DNA of 25,855 bases from Hallerella sp964501065 (GTDB taxonomy: Bacteria; Fibrobacterota; Fibrobacteria; Fibrobacterales; Fibrobacteraceae): positions 1-25,855 of the forward strand of contig CAZCRF010000035.1 in assembly GCA_964501065.1 (NCBI GenBank), in the 5' to 3' direction. Of the stretch, positions 1 to 5,824 are shown piece by piece (within the stretch, counting starts at the first letter, position 1; every line of letters begins with the position of its first letter). The position numbers and the translations under genes were made by a program. Under the pieces are notes generated by a model. The model was given only the letters and a program-made list of their open reading frames with translations. It did no database searches and was not told the origin of the DNA.

Positions 1-33
1 TGCCGCTTCAGCGGCTTAGAACAACGAGTCTAA

Positions 34-245
34 GGCCACGCTTAGGTTTGACGAGAACGTTTTCCCGTGGCACGAAGCCGTGTCCGTCAAACGGACTGTT
101 GGTCGCCAAGCGACCTGTTTCGCCTACCCGGCGCGGGGGAAAGGTAGGGGGAGGGTTCGGAGTTGCGAAAGGCCACCCTCCCCCTACCTTTCAACCACCC
201 CCATGGCCACGCTTAGGTTTGACGAGAACGTTTTCCCGTGGCACG
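34..245. repeat. Pair of perfect 41-bp direct repeats (34-74 and 205-245)
   Basis: Positions 34-74 and 205-245 are identical over 41 bases, beginning GGCCACGCTTAGG and ending CCCGTGGCACG. The right-hand repeat also has two copies of this unit (about 25561-25601 and 25776-25815, inverted), but those have diverged from each other. The repeat is therefore built from modules. Module identity is higher within the left copy than within the right one, which suggests recent duplication or gene conversion there. Confidence 0.85.
140..191. repeat. 17-bp perfect stem-loop inside the left repeat
   Basis: The arms at 140-156 (AAAGGTAGGGGGAGGGT) and 175-191 are perfect reverse complements around an 18-base loop. 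The right-hand repeat has the matching stem at about 25616-25665. There the inner part of the arm is GCTGC instead of AGGGT, and the partner arm has changed to match (GCAG). The stem is therefore kept while its sequence varies. Confidence 0.8.
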
Positions 246-430
246 GAGGCTCTTGTCCGTCGAGCGGACGGTTCTGTCGTTGGCACGAAGCCGTGTCCGT
301 CAAACGGACGGTTTTGTCGTTGGCACGACCCGCCTCGCTTACGCATTTGAAAGCCCCTATGAACAACGAAGTTGTGAATGAAGGGCTGGAATAATGGAAC
401 AAAGTGACATCGGGCGGAAAGGTAGGAGGA

Positions 431-571
431 GTATTAGTTGCGAGTGATTAGTTCTTAGAGTTTAGTGTCGCCGAGCCTTTCTTCAAATACAATTGCTCAT
501 TGCCAATTGCTAATTGAAAACACCCCTCGCGTCAGCCTCACTTCCCACTAACTCCTAATTCCTAATTTCCA
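431..571. repeat. Degenerate heptanucleotide tandem repeats
   Basis: Several tracts read in steps of seven bases. At 544-571 the units are CCCACTA, ACTCCTA, ATTCCTA, ATTTCCA. At about 438-471 they are GTTGCGA, GTGATTA, GTTCTTA, GAGTTTA. At 491-517 the reverse strand reads TTAGCAA, TTGGCAA, TGAGCAA. A fourth tract is annotated separately at 734-761. No gene or RNA is recognisable here. Confidence 0.65.
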
Positions 572-590
572 AGGCCTACTGCGCCTCCAC

Positions 591-644
591 AGCTTGCTTT
601 CGGACATTGGCGAGACGCAGCCGCTAACGCCGAAGGCGTTAATC
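591..644. repeat. Dispersed 54-bp repeat, copy 1, with TAACGCC-GAA-GGCGTTA hairpin
   Basis: These 54 bases recur at 20831-20884 with three mismatches. The 3' part holds a 7-bp stem with a three-base loop (TAACGCC-GAA-GGCGTTA). The loop base that differs between copies lies outside the stem. A third partial copy with only the hairpin end lies near 20691-20713. The surrounding spacer (518-771) is otherwise without genes. It also contains a CCTGTC-TGCC-GACAGG hairpin near 668-683, and a 13-mer at 687-699 that matches, inverted, 20784-20796. Confidence 0.8.
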
Positions 645-733
645 TCGTTACTGTAAAGGGATGTTTCCTGTCTGCCGACAGGCAGGCGCTGTCGCTCAGC
701 ACGATCCTTTTGTTTACCGCCAACTAATCGCTG

Positions 734-761
734 ACCACTAACTCCTAACCACTATTTGCTA
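734..761. repeat. Heptamer tandem repeat just upstream of the first gene
   Basis: The units ACCACTA, ACTCCTA, ACCACTA and TTTGCTA follow each other without gaps. The last one runs into a TATATT hexamer at 760-765, a likely -10 element. The tract therefore occupies the place where a -35 element would be expected. Confidence 0.6.
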
Positions 762-772
762 TATTGTCGCTA
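760..772 (+). promoter_or_regulatory. Candidate -10 element giving a leaderless transcript
   Basis: TATATT at 760-765 lies six bases before the ATG at 772, so transcription would start at or next to the start codon. No Shine-Dalgarno sequence is visible. The same arrangement, TATATT-N6-ATG, is seen at pilT (3351-3363). No good -35 hexamer is present at either place. This is inference from sequence alone. Confidence 0.35.
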
Positions 773-1911
773 TGAAAAAATTCACAGCCGGTTTGATTCT
801 TCTTTGTGCCGCAGTGGCGCTCGCCGCTCCGGTGAAAACTTCAAAGGTCTGCTCCAAGAAAAAGGCGGAAAGTTGCCTGGAGGAATTGTCCGCTCTTGCG
901 TCTGCGGGAAAGCTCGGGGACACGAACGCCGTTTTGCAGTTCCAAAAGCTCTCGGAATCCGCCCAGAAGAACCGCGCCTTTTCCAAGCCCGTCGTCGAAA
1001 AAGTTGATTCCCTCGTTTGGGAACCTTGCAAAAAGCGGGAACGCGAAGCATGCCTGCAAGCCTGTGCGGAACGCTCCGATTCGTCATTTTCCCGTGCCGA
1101 CGCCCCGGATTCGATTGCCTGTGTGCAGAATCCGCAGAAGCTCGTGCAGAAAAAGGTGAAGGTCCCCCGCAAGAATCCGGTGATGCTTTCGCTGGATTCC
1201 CTCGCCCTCGACGCTTTCTGGACGTCTCCATTTGGCGTCGCTCCCCGCTGGTTTGAAACTTTGACCCAGATGAACGGGCGCATTCCCCTGCCAGACTCCG
1301 CGTTGCCGAACTTGGATGCGGCTTTGGCCGAAGTGCAAAAGGCGAATGCTTCGGAAATCCCCTTTCAAAAGAGGTTTTTCACTTTCTGCTCCGTTTTCGG
1401 CGTCGCCTTGGACAGCGCACTCGATTCGGCGAAAGTCCCGTTCCGTTGCCCGGAATTCGGAACCGTGACGGATGCCCGCGACGGAAAGACGTATCGGACG
1501 GAACGCTTCGGCGACGCCGTCTGGACAATCGACAATGCGAATTTCGACATCCCGGATTCTTCGGCGTGTTATGACGGGGATTCCTTGAACTGCGAAAAGT
1601 TCGGTCGGCTCTACACTTTTGCCGCCGCCATGGACGCTTGCCCGGAAGGATTCCGCCCGGCGACGGATGAGGACTTTTCCGCCCTTTCCCCGGAATCCCA
1701 GGCGGCCTTCGCCGTGACGGTGCGATTCGGCGGTTATTTCAACCAAAGCGGCATCTGCACGCTCCTCGGCGAGGGAACTTACTTTTGGACATCGACGGAA
1801 GAAGACGCTTCGCGGGGATTCGTCCGAAACCTGTTTTCCGATGCGGAAGCTTTGGACAAGGCTTCCGTTGCAAAGAATTTTGGACTTTCCGTCCGCTGCG
1901 TCCAAGAATGA
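772..1911 (+). CDS. Secreted FISUMP-domain protein
   Basis: This 379-residue protein begins with a clear signal peptide (MKKFTAGLILLCAAVALA, then AP). About 200 residues with scattered cysteines and no recognised domain follow. From about residue 226 to the end there is a FISUMP domain (Fib_succ_major family). Its marks are the opening G-T-V-T-D-x-R-D-G-K-T-Y, the segment A-V-W-T-I-D-N-A-N-F, then C-P-E-G-F-R-P-A-T-D-E-D-F and a closing S-V-R-C-V. FISUMP proteins are numerous in Fibrobacter and are thought to act at the cell surface; their function is not known. One oddity is that A-V-W-T-I-D-N replaces the usual Q-x-W-M-A-Q-N of the family. The ATG is chosen because the signal peptide starts there. 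The stop overlaps the epmA start (ATGA), so the two are probably co-transcribed. Confidence 0.85.
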   Translation: MKKFTAGLILLCAAVALAAPVKTSKVCSKKKAESCLEELSALASAGKLGDTNAVLQFQKLSESAQKNRAFSKPVVEKVDSLVWEPCKKREREACLQACAERSDSSFSRADAPDSIACVQNPQKLVQKKVKVPRKNPVMLSLDSLALDAFWTSPFGVAPRWFETLTQMNGRIPLPDSALPNLDAALAEVQKANASEIPFQKRFFTFCSVFGVALDSALDSAKVPFRCPEFGTVTDARDGKTYRTERFGDAVWTIDNANFDIPDSSACYDGDSLNCEKFGRLYTFAAAMDACPEGFRPATDEDFSALSPESQAAFAVTVRFGGYFNQSGICTLLGEGTYFWTSTEEDASRGFVRNLFSDAEALDKASVAKNFGLSVRCVQE

Positions 1912-2867
1912 ATTCGTTCCGTCCGTCATGCACGTTGGAAACTTGGAAGGCGCGCGCCGCGCTCACGGAAAAAGTCCGTCGTTTTTTCAAGGCGCGCGGA
2001 GTCTTGGAAGTGGAAACTCCCGTCCTCTCCCGGGCTTGCGGAACCGATGCGCATTTGGATTATTTTGAAACTTCGGGGACGACTCCGCGCTATCTGATGA
2101 CAAGTCCCGAATTCCACTTGAAAAGGTTGCTCGCTTCGGGGTTCGGCGACATCTTTGAAATTGCCCACGCGTTTCGGATGGATGAAATCGGCGTCCGCCA
2201 CAATTCCGAATTCCAGATTGTGGAATGGTATCGCGTCGGGATGCCGTTTGGACAATTGATGGCCGAAGTGGAAGCGTTCGTCTCGGAAATTTTGGGAAGG
2301 CCCGTGGTTGCGGAGAGGTTGCCATTCCGCGAAGCGTTCCGCCGTTACGCCGGAGTCGATCCGTTTCGTGCGTCTGCGGATGAATTTCGCCGCGCTTTGT
2401 CGTCGAAAGGCGTTCCCGATGTGGAAAACTCGTCGTCGTTTTCCCGCGAGGATTGGTGGGATTATTTGATGGTGACTCTCGTGGAACCGAATTTGGGCAA
2501 GGATTCGCCGCAATTTCTCGTGGATTATCCGGAAAGCTGTGCCGCCTTGGCGAATACTTACGTGAATGCGGCCGGCGACCGCGTGGCGAAACGTTTTGAA
2601 CTTTACATCGACAATATGGAGCTTTGCAACGGTTACGAGGAATTGACGGATGCCGCAGAACAAAGGCGCAGGTTCGACATGGACATCGCCTTTCGCCGGG
2701 CAAATGGGAAGCCCGTCCCCGCTGTCGATGAACGTTTTTTGGCGGCCTTGGAAAGCGGAATGCCGTTTGCGTCGGGTGTCGCCGTGGGGCTTGACCGCCT
2801 TTATATGCTGGCCCTGGGGAAGAAGAGGATTGAAGAGGTAGTCCTGTTCATGGACGACAATTCGTAG
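1908..2867 (+). CDS. epmA: Elongation factor P--(R)-beta-lysine ligase (EpmA/PoxA/GenX)
   Basis: This is a 319-residue class II lysyl-tRNA synthetase-like enzyme without the anticodon-binding domain. The family attaches (R)-beta-lysine to a conserved lysine of elongation factor P, which helps ribosomes through polyproline stretches. Visible landmarks are motif 1 around V-E-T-P-V-L-S, motif 2 with R90 and H98-N-S-E-F, the E-L-C-N-G-Y-E-E-L segment, and motif 3 G290-V-A-V-G-L-D-R297. The length fits EpmA (about 325) and is far below that of LysS (about 500). An upstream in-frame ATG at 1785 lies deep inside the preceding gene. I choose the ATG at 1908, which overlaps that gene's stop and begins the conserved region shortly after. 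The 3' end overlaps the convergent thioredoxin gene by 20 bp. Neither efp nor epmB is in the window. Confidence 0.93.
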   Translation: MNSFRPSCTLETWKARAALTEKVRRFFKARGVLEVETPVLSRACGTDAHLDYFETSGTTPRYLMTSPEFHLKRLLASGFGDIFEIAHAFRMDEIGVRHNSEFQIVEWYRVGMPFGQLMAEVEAFVSEILGRPVVAERLPFREAFRRYAGVDPFRASADEFRRALSSKGVPDVENSSSFSREDWWDYLMVTLVEPNLGKDSPQFLVDYPESCAALANTYVNAAGDRVAKRFELYIDNMELCNGYEELTDAAEQRRRFDMDIAFRRANGKPVPAVDERFLAALESGMPFASGVAVGLDRLYMLALGKKRIEEVVLFMDDNS

Positions 2868-3333
2868 CGGCGTCGCCCAAGGCCTGCTCGATTTTTTCCC
2901 GGGCTTCCTTTTCGTCCAATGGCCCGATTTGCCGCAGCCGGATGTTTCCCGAACTGTCCAGCAAGAAGTGCGTCGGAATCGATCGCGGATGCCCGAATTT
3001 CTTCATCAGCTTGAAATCCCAATGTACGACCGGATAGGGAATTTCCTTCTTTTGTACGTAATTCTCCATATCTTCCTTTTTCTCGTCTTCGTTCACGCCG
3101 ATGACGTGCAGGCCGCAGGGGGAATATTCCGCGTACAGGCGTTTGACTAGCGGAAGTTCGGCGTTGCAGTAAGTGCACCACGAGGCGTGGAAAACGAAGA
3201 GGTTCACCCCGTCGTAGCCTTCGACTTTTTCGGGGAGGCGGTCGTAGTTCAAGTCGCTGCAGCCGAGAATGCCGAAAAGGATGGCGAAAATCATCGGGGA
3301 AAGGGGAAGTGCGATTTTTGAAAAAGGCTTCAT
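2848..3333 (-). CDS. TlpA/ResA-like thioredoxin-fold lipoprotein
   Basis: This 161-residue protein has an N-terminal hydrophobic stretch ending in the lipobox I-L-G-C (Cys25), so it is probably a lipoprotein facing the periplasm. A thioredoxin fold follows, with W-C-T-Y-C (Cys53/Cys56) as the redox pair, a G-V-N-E-D-E-K-K loop and the cis-proline segment S-I-P-T-H-F-L-L-D. This pattern is typical of TlpA/ResA/DsbE-type reductases that keep extracytoplasmic cysteines reduced, for example in cytochrome c maturation; the substrate here is unknown. An AGGGA ribosome-binding site precedes the ATG. It starts 29 bp from pilT in the opposite direction, so the two promoters must be back to back. Its 3' end overlaps that of epmA. 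Confidence 0.88.
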   Translation of the reverse strand: MKPFSKIALPLSPMIFAILFGILGCSDLNYDRLPEKVEGYDGVNLFVFHASWCTYCNAELPLVKRLYAEYSPCGLHVIGVNEDEKKEDMENYVQKKEIPYPVVHWDFKLMKKFGHPRSIPTHFLLDSSGNIRLRQIGPLDEKEAREKIEQALGDAATNCRP

Positions 3334-3350
3334 CGTTTCCCTAATTTAGT

Positions 3351-3363
3351 TATATTCAAAACA
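3351..3363 (+). promoter_or_regulatory. Candidate -10 element of pilT with leaderless start
   Basis: TATATT at 3351-3356 is followed by six bases and then the pilT ATG at 3363, exactly the arrangement at 760-772. No Shine-Dalgarno sequence precedes the ATG. The 29-bp gap to the divergent thioredoxin gene has to hold both promoters. On the other strand TATAAC is a possible -10 for that gene. Confidence 0.35.
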
Positions 3364-4430
3364 TGGCATACAATATCCAGGATCTTCTTTCCGAAATGGT
3401 GAAGCGCGGCGCTTCCGACTTGCATGTGACGGCGGGAATCCCGCCGATGCTTCGTTTGGCGGGGAAGCTTTCCCCCATGGGGACGGAAAAGCTCACTCCC
3501 GAAGAAACGATGCGCATGACTTACAGCCTCATGAACGAAATGCAGAAGAAGTCTTTCGAGCAGAACAAGGAGTGCGACTTCTCCTTCGGCATTTCCAACT
3601 TGGCGCGTTTCCGGGCGAACGCCTATCTGCAACGGGGTTGCGTCGCATTGGCGTTGCGCATCATCCCTCTCGAAATCAAGACTTTCAAGCAGCTGGACCT
3701 TCCGCCGATCATCGCGGAATTCACGACGCGGCCTTCGGGGCTTGTCTTGGTGACGGGTTCCACGGGTTCTGGAAAATCGACGACTTTGGCGGCGATGGTC
3801 GACAAAATCAACAAGGAACGCCATGAGCATATCTTGACGATTGAAGACCCGATTGAATTTTTGCACAAGCACCAGAACTGCATGGTGAACCAGCGGGAAG
3901 TGGGGAACGACACCCAGAGCTTTTCGCAGGCGTTGAAAATGGCTCTCCGCCAGGATCCGGACATTGTCCTCATCGGCGAAATGCGGGATTTGGACACGAT
4001 CCGGGCCGCGTTGACGATTGCGGAAACGGGGCACTTGACCTTGGCCACTTTGCACACGAATTCCGCCGTACAGACAATCAACCGCATTGTCGACGCCTTT
4101 CCCCAGGGAGAACAGCAGACGGTGCGGACGCAGCTTTCCTTTGTGCTTCAGGGGGTCGTTTGCCAGATGCTCCTTCCGAAAATCGGCGGCGGTCGCGTGA
4201 TGTGTTACGAAATCATGAACGTGACTCCCGCCATCCGCGCCCTTATCCGCGACAACAAATCGCATCAAATCGGTTCCATGATTGAAATCGGTCAAAAGTT
4301 CGGCATGAACACGATGAACATGCGGCTCGCGGAACTGGTGCGGCAGGGAAAGCTCGAACACTTCGAAGCGGTCGCCAAATCCCCGGATCCGACGCAGCTC
4401 GAAAAGGACTTGGAAAAGTTGGGAGTTTAA
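3363..4430 (+). CDS. pilT: Type IV pilus retraction ATPase PilT
   Basis: This 355-residue protein is the cytoplasmic hexameric ATPase that powers pilus disassembly in twitching motility. The N-terminal domain (about 1-110) has the family opening with A-S-D-L-H-V-T-A-G. The RecA-like domain carries Walker A G132-S-T-G-S-G-K138-S-T, the Asp box around I-E-D-P-I-E-F, Walker B D200-I-V-L-I-G-E206-M-R-D and the His box T-L-H-T-N-S-A. The C-terminal A-I-R-A-L-I-R-D segment followed by K-S-H-Q-I matches the retraction motif AIRNLIRE of PilT and separates it from the extension ATPase PilB. The length is normal for PilT. It lies three bases upstream of pilC; pilB is not in the window. Confidence 0.95.
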   Translation: MAYNIQDLLSEMVKRGASDLHVTAGIPPMLRLAGKLSPMGTEKLTPEETMRMTYSLMNEMQKKSFEQNKECDFSFGISNLARFRANAYLQRGCVALALRIIPLEIKTFKQLDLPPIIAEFTTRPSGLVLVTGSTGSGKSTTLAAMVDKINKERHEHILTIEDPIEFLHKHQNCMVNQREVGNDTQSFSQALKMALRQDPDIVLIGEMRDLDTIRAALTIAETGHLTLATLHTNSAVQTINRIVDAFPQGEQQTVRTQLSFVLQGVVCQMLLPKIGGGRVMCYEIMNVTPAIRALIRDNKSHQIGSMIEIGQKFGMNTMNMRLAELVRQGKLEHFEAVAKSPDPTQLEKDLEKLGV

Positions 4431-4433
4431 CCG

Positions 4434-5636
4434 ATGCCCGTATTTCTCTACAAGGCGCAAAATACCCAGGGGAATCTGTTTGAAGGCCAGATTGAAGCCC
4501 AGAACAAGGATGAAGCGGAATCGCTCCTGCGGCGCAAGCATTTGGTCGTCAACAGCATCAAGCGGAAACCGATTGAAATCAAAATCAAAATCGGGTCGGG
4601 AATCAAGTCGAAGGACGTGTCGCGGTTCACCCGGATGTTCAGCTCCATGACTTCCGCCGGTCTCCCGATGCTTCAATGTTTGACCATTTTGGAAGAACAA
4701 ACGGAAAATCCGGCGATGAAGGAAGTCGTTCACAAGTTGACGATGTCGATTAGCGGCGGCTCCAGCCTTGCGGACGCTTTGGCTTTGCACCCCAAAGTTT
4801 TTGACAAACTTTACGTCAACATGGTGGCGGCCGGTGAGGCTGGCGGCATTTTGGACGGCATCTTGTCGCGTCTTGCCGATTACCAAGAAGCGAATGAACG
4901 CCTTGTCCGCAAGGTGAAGAAGGCTTTGACCTATCCGGTGATGGTCGCCGTCGTCGCCGTGATTGTCGTCATCCTCATGCTTTCGTTCGTGGTGCCGACC
5001 TTTGCGCAGACTTTCACGGAAGCGGGCGGACAGTTGCCGTGGCCGACCCAAGTGGTGATGAACCTTTCGGACGGCATTCGGGATTACGCCGCTTTCTGGA
5101 TTTTGGGCGCGGTGGCGATTGTCGTCGCTTTCAAGGTCATCATGAAAGTGCCTAAGCTGCATTACCAGTGGGACCGCATGATGCTCAAGGTGCCGAAGCT
5201 CGGCGATTTGCAAATCAAGAGTGCCGTGGCGCGGTTCAGCCGTACTCTCGGAACTCTTCTCAATGCGGGCGTCTCCGTGACGGAGGCTCTCCAGGTGACG
5301 GCGAAAACTTCCGGCAACATGGCCGTGGAAGGCGCCATCATGAAGATTGCCGTGGGGCTTGCCGGCGGAAAGAGCATTGTCGAGCCGATGAAGGACACGA
5401 AAATTTTCCCGACGATGGTCATCCAGATGGTGGGCGTCGGAGAAAAGACGGGGCAGCTCGGGGCGATGCTCTTGAAAGTGGCGGACTTCTTTGATGAAGA
5501 GGTCGATGCCGCCATCGATGCCGTGACGTCGATGATGGAGCCGCTCATCATGGTCTTCCTCGGCGGCGCGGTCGGCTTCTTGATGATAGCCATGTATATG
5601 CCGATTTTCAGCATGTCCGATGCCGTGACCGGTTGA
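4434..5636 (+). CDS. pilC: Type IV pilus inner-membrane platform protein PilC (GspF family)
   Basis: This 400-residue protein has two T2SSF domains. The first (about 65-190) has F-T-R-M-F-S-S-M-T-S-A-G-L-P and G-E-A-G-G-I-L-D. The second (about 265-390) has F-S-R-T-L-G-T-L-L-N-A-G-V and G-V-G-E-K-T-G-Q-L. Three membrane segments are visible, near residues 168-190, 218-236 and 372-392. PilC is the inner-membrane platform that couples the PilB and PilT motors to pilin addition and removal. The ATG is three bases after the pilT stop, so the pair is translated from one mRNA. The first of two GATTAAYCG sites overlaps its stop codon, and a terminator hairpin follows at 5679-5717. Confidence 0.94.
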   Translation: MPVFLYKAQNTQGNLFEGQIEAQNKDEAESLLRRKHLVVNSIKRKPIEIKIKIGSGIKSKDVSRFTRMFSSMTSAGLPMLQCLTILEEQTENPAMKEVVHKLTMSISGGSSLADALALHPKVFDKLYVNMVAAGEAGGILDGILSRLADYQEANERLVRKVKKALTYPVMVAVVAVIVVILMLSFVVPTFAQTFTEAGGQLPWPTQVVMNLSDGIRDYAAFWILGAVAIVVAFKVIMKVPKLHYQWDRMMLKVPKLGDLQIKSAVARFSRTLGTLLNAGVSVTEALQVTAKTSGNMAVEGAIMKIAVGLAGGKSIVEPMKDTKIFPTMVIQMVGVGEKTGQLGAMLLKVADFFDEEVDAAIDAVTSMMEPLIMVFLGGAVGFLMIAMYMPIFSMSDAVTG

Positions 5637-5664
5637 TTAATCGATGGACATTTCCGATTAACCG
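5635..5664 (+). promoter_or_regulatory. Paired GATTAAYCG activator sites upstream of the giant gene
   Basis: GATTAATCG at 5635 and GATTAACCG at 5656 are direct repeats 21 bp apart, that is two helical turns. The second site begins 62 bp before the GG of the TTGGCACG element at 5716. Both distances are identical to those at spoVG (18601, 18622, 18684). This is the expected layout of binding sites for a sigma-54 enhancer-binding protein. The activator is not encoded in the window. Confidence 0.7.
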
Positions 5665-5678
5665 TTCTTGAAACGGCG

Positions 5679-5717
5679 AAGAGGCGTTTTTCCAAGCGGA
5701 AACGCCTCTTTTCTTTT
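5679..5717 (+). terminator. Rho-independent terminator of pilT-pilC
   Basis: The arms AAGAGGCGTTT (5679-5689) and AAACGCCTCTT (5700-5710) pair perfectly over 11 bp with a 10-base loop, and TTCTTTT follows. The hairpin lies 43 bp after pilC. It sits between the paired activator sites and the sigma-54-like element of the next gene. Confidence 0.88.
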
Positions 5718-5732
5718 GGCACGGATTTGGAT
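5716..5732 (+). promoter_or_regulatory. Candidate sigma-54 promoter of the giant surface-protein operon
   Basis: TTGGCACG (5716-5723) is a perfect -24 element and identical to that of spoVG. The -12 element is poor: TGGAT where TTGCA is expected, so the second base of the GC pair is A. Alone this would be a weak call. It is supported by the two upstream sites at exactly the same distances as at spoVG. Transcription would start near 5742, which favours the start codon at 5825 over the in-frame ATG at 5741. Confidence 0.6.
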
Positions 5733-5824
5733 TAGCTTCCTTGCCCGCCGCTATTGGCGTTCGCGGGAAACTTTCGGTGCGTCGTGTGCCGTTCTTTAGA
5801 TTTGCAGGTTTTGGGAATGTTTCG

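Larger units (their letters stand above)
1..517. repeat. Left copy of a large, hairpin-rich inverted repeat
   Basis: The reverse complement of this stretch is found at the other end of the window (25322-25849), with substitutions and small indels. The outermost 35 or so bases match almost exactly, as does the section around 350-490. Inside it are a perfect 41-base direct repeat (34-74 and 205-245), several short palindromes with three-base loops (82-96, 101-115, 255-269, 295-309, 363-375), a GCCGCT/AGCGGC palindrome at 2-15 and a 17-bp stem at 140-156/175-191. Short open frames here follow the repeats and differ between copies, so I call no genes. The element is cut by the window start, so its true outer end is unknown. 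It could be a non-autonomous repeat, a structured RNA or a recombination site; I cannot tell which. Confidence 0.9.

Noticed and set aside
82..309. CRISPR-like look of evenly styled palindromes in the end repeat
   Set aside because: Repeat units are unequal in length and spacing, the intervening DNA is itself repeated, and no cas gene is present.
279..340. TTGGCACG words in the end repeats as sigma-54 promoters
   Set aside because: They lack any -12 TTGC at the right distance and any nearby downstream gene; they belong to the repeat module.
48..402. Short open frames in the left end repeat
   Set aside because: They follow repeats and palindromes, are not kept in the right-hand copy, and have no recognisable domain or start signal.
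3330..5213. Minus-strand open frame of 627 codons opposite pilT and pilC
   Set aside because: It is antisense to two well-supported genes, its translation is rich in His and Arg with no domain, and no ribosome-binding site was seen.
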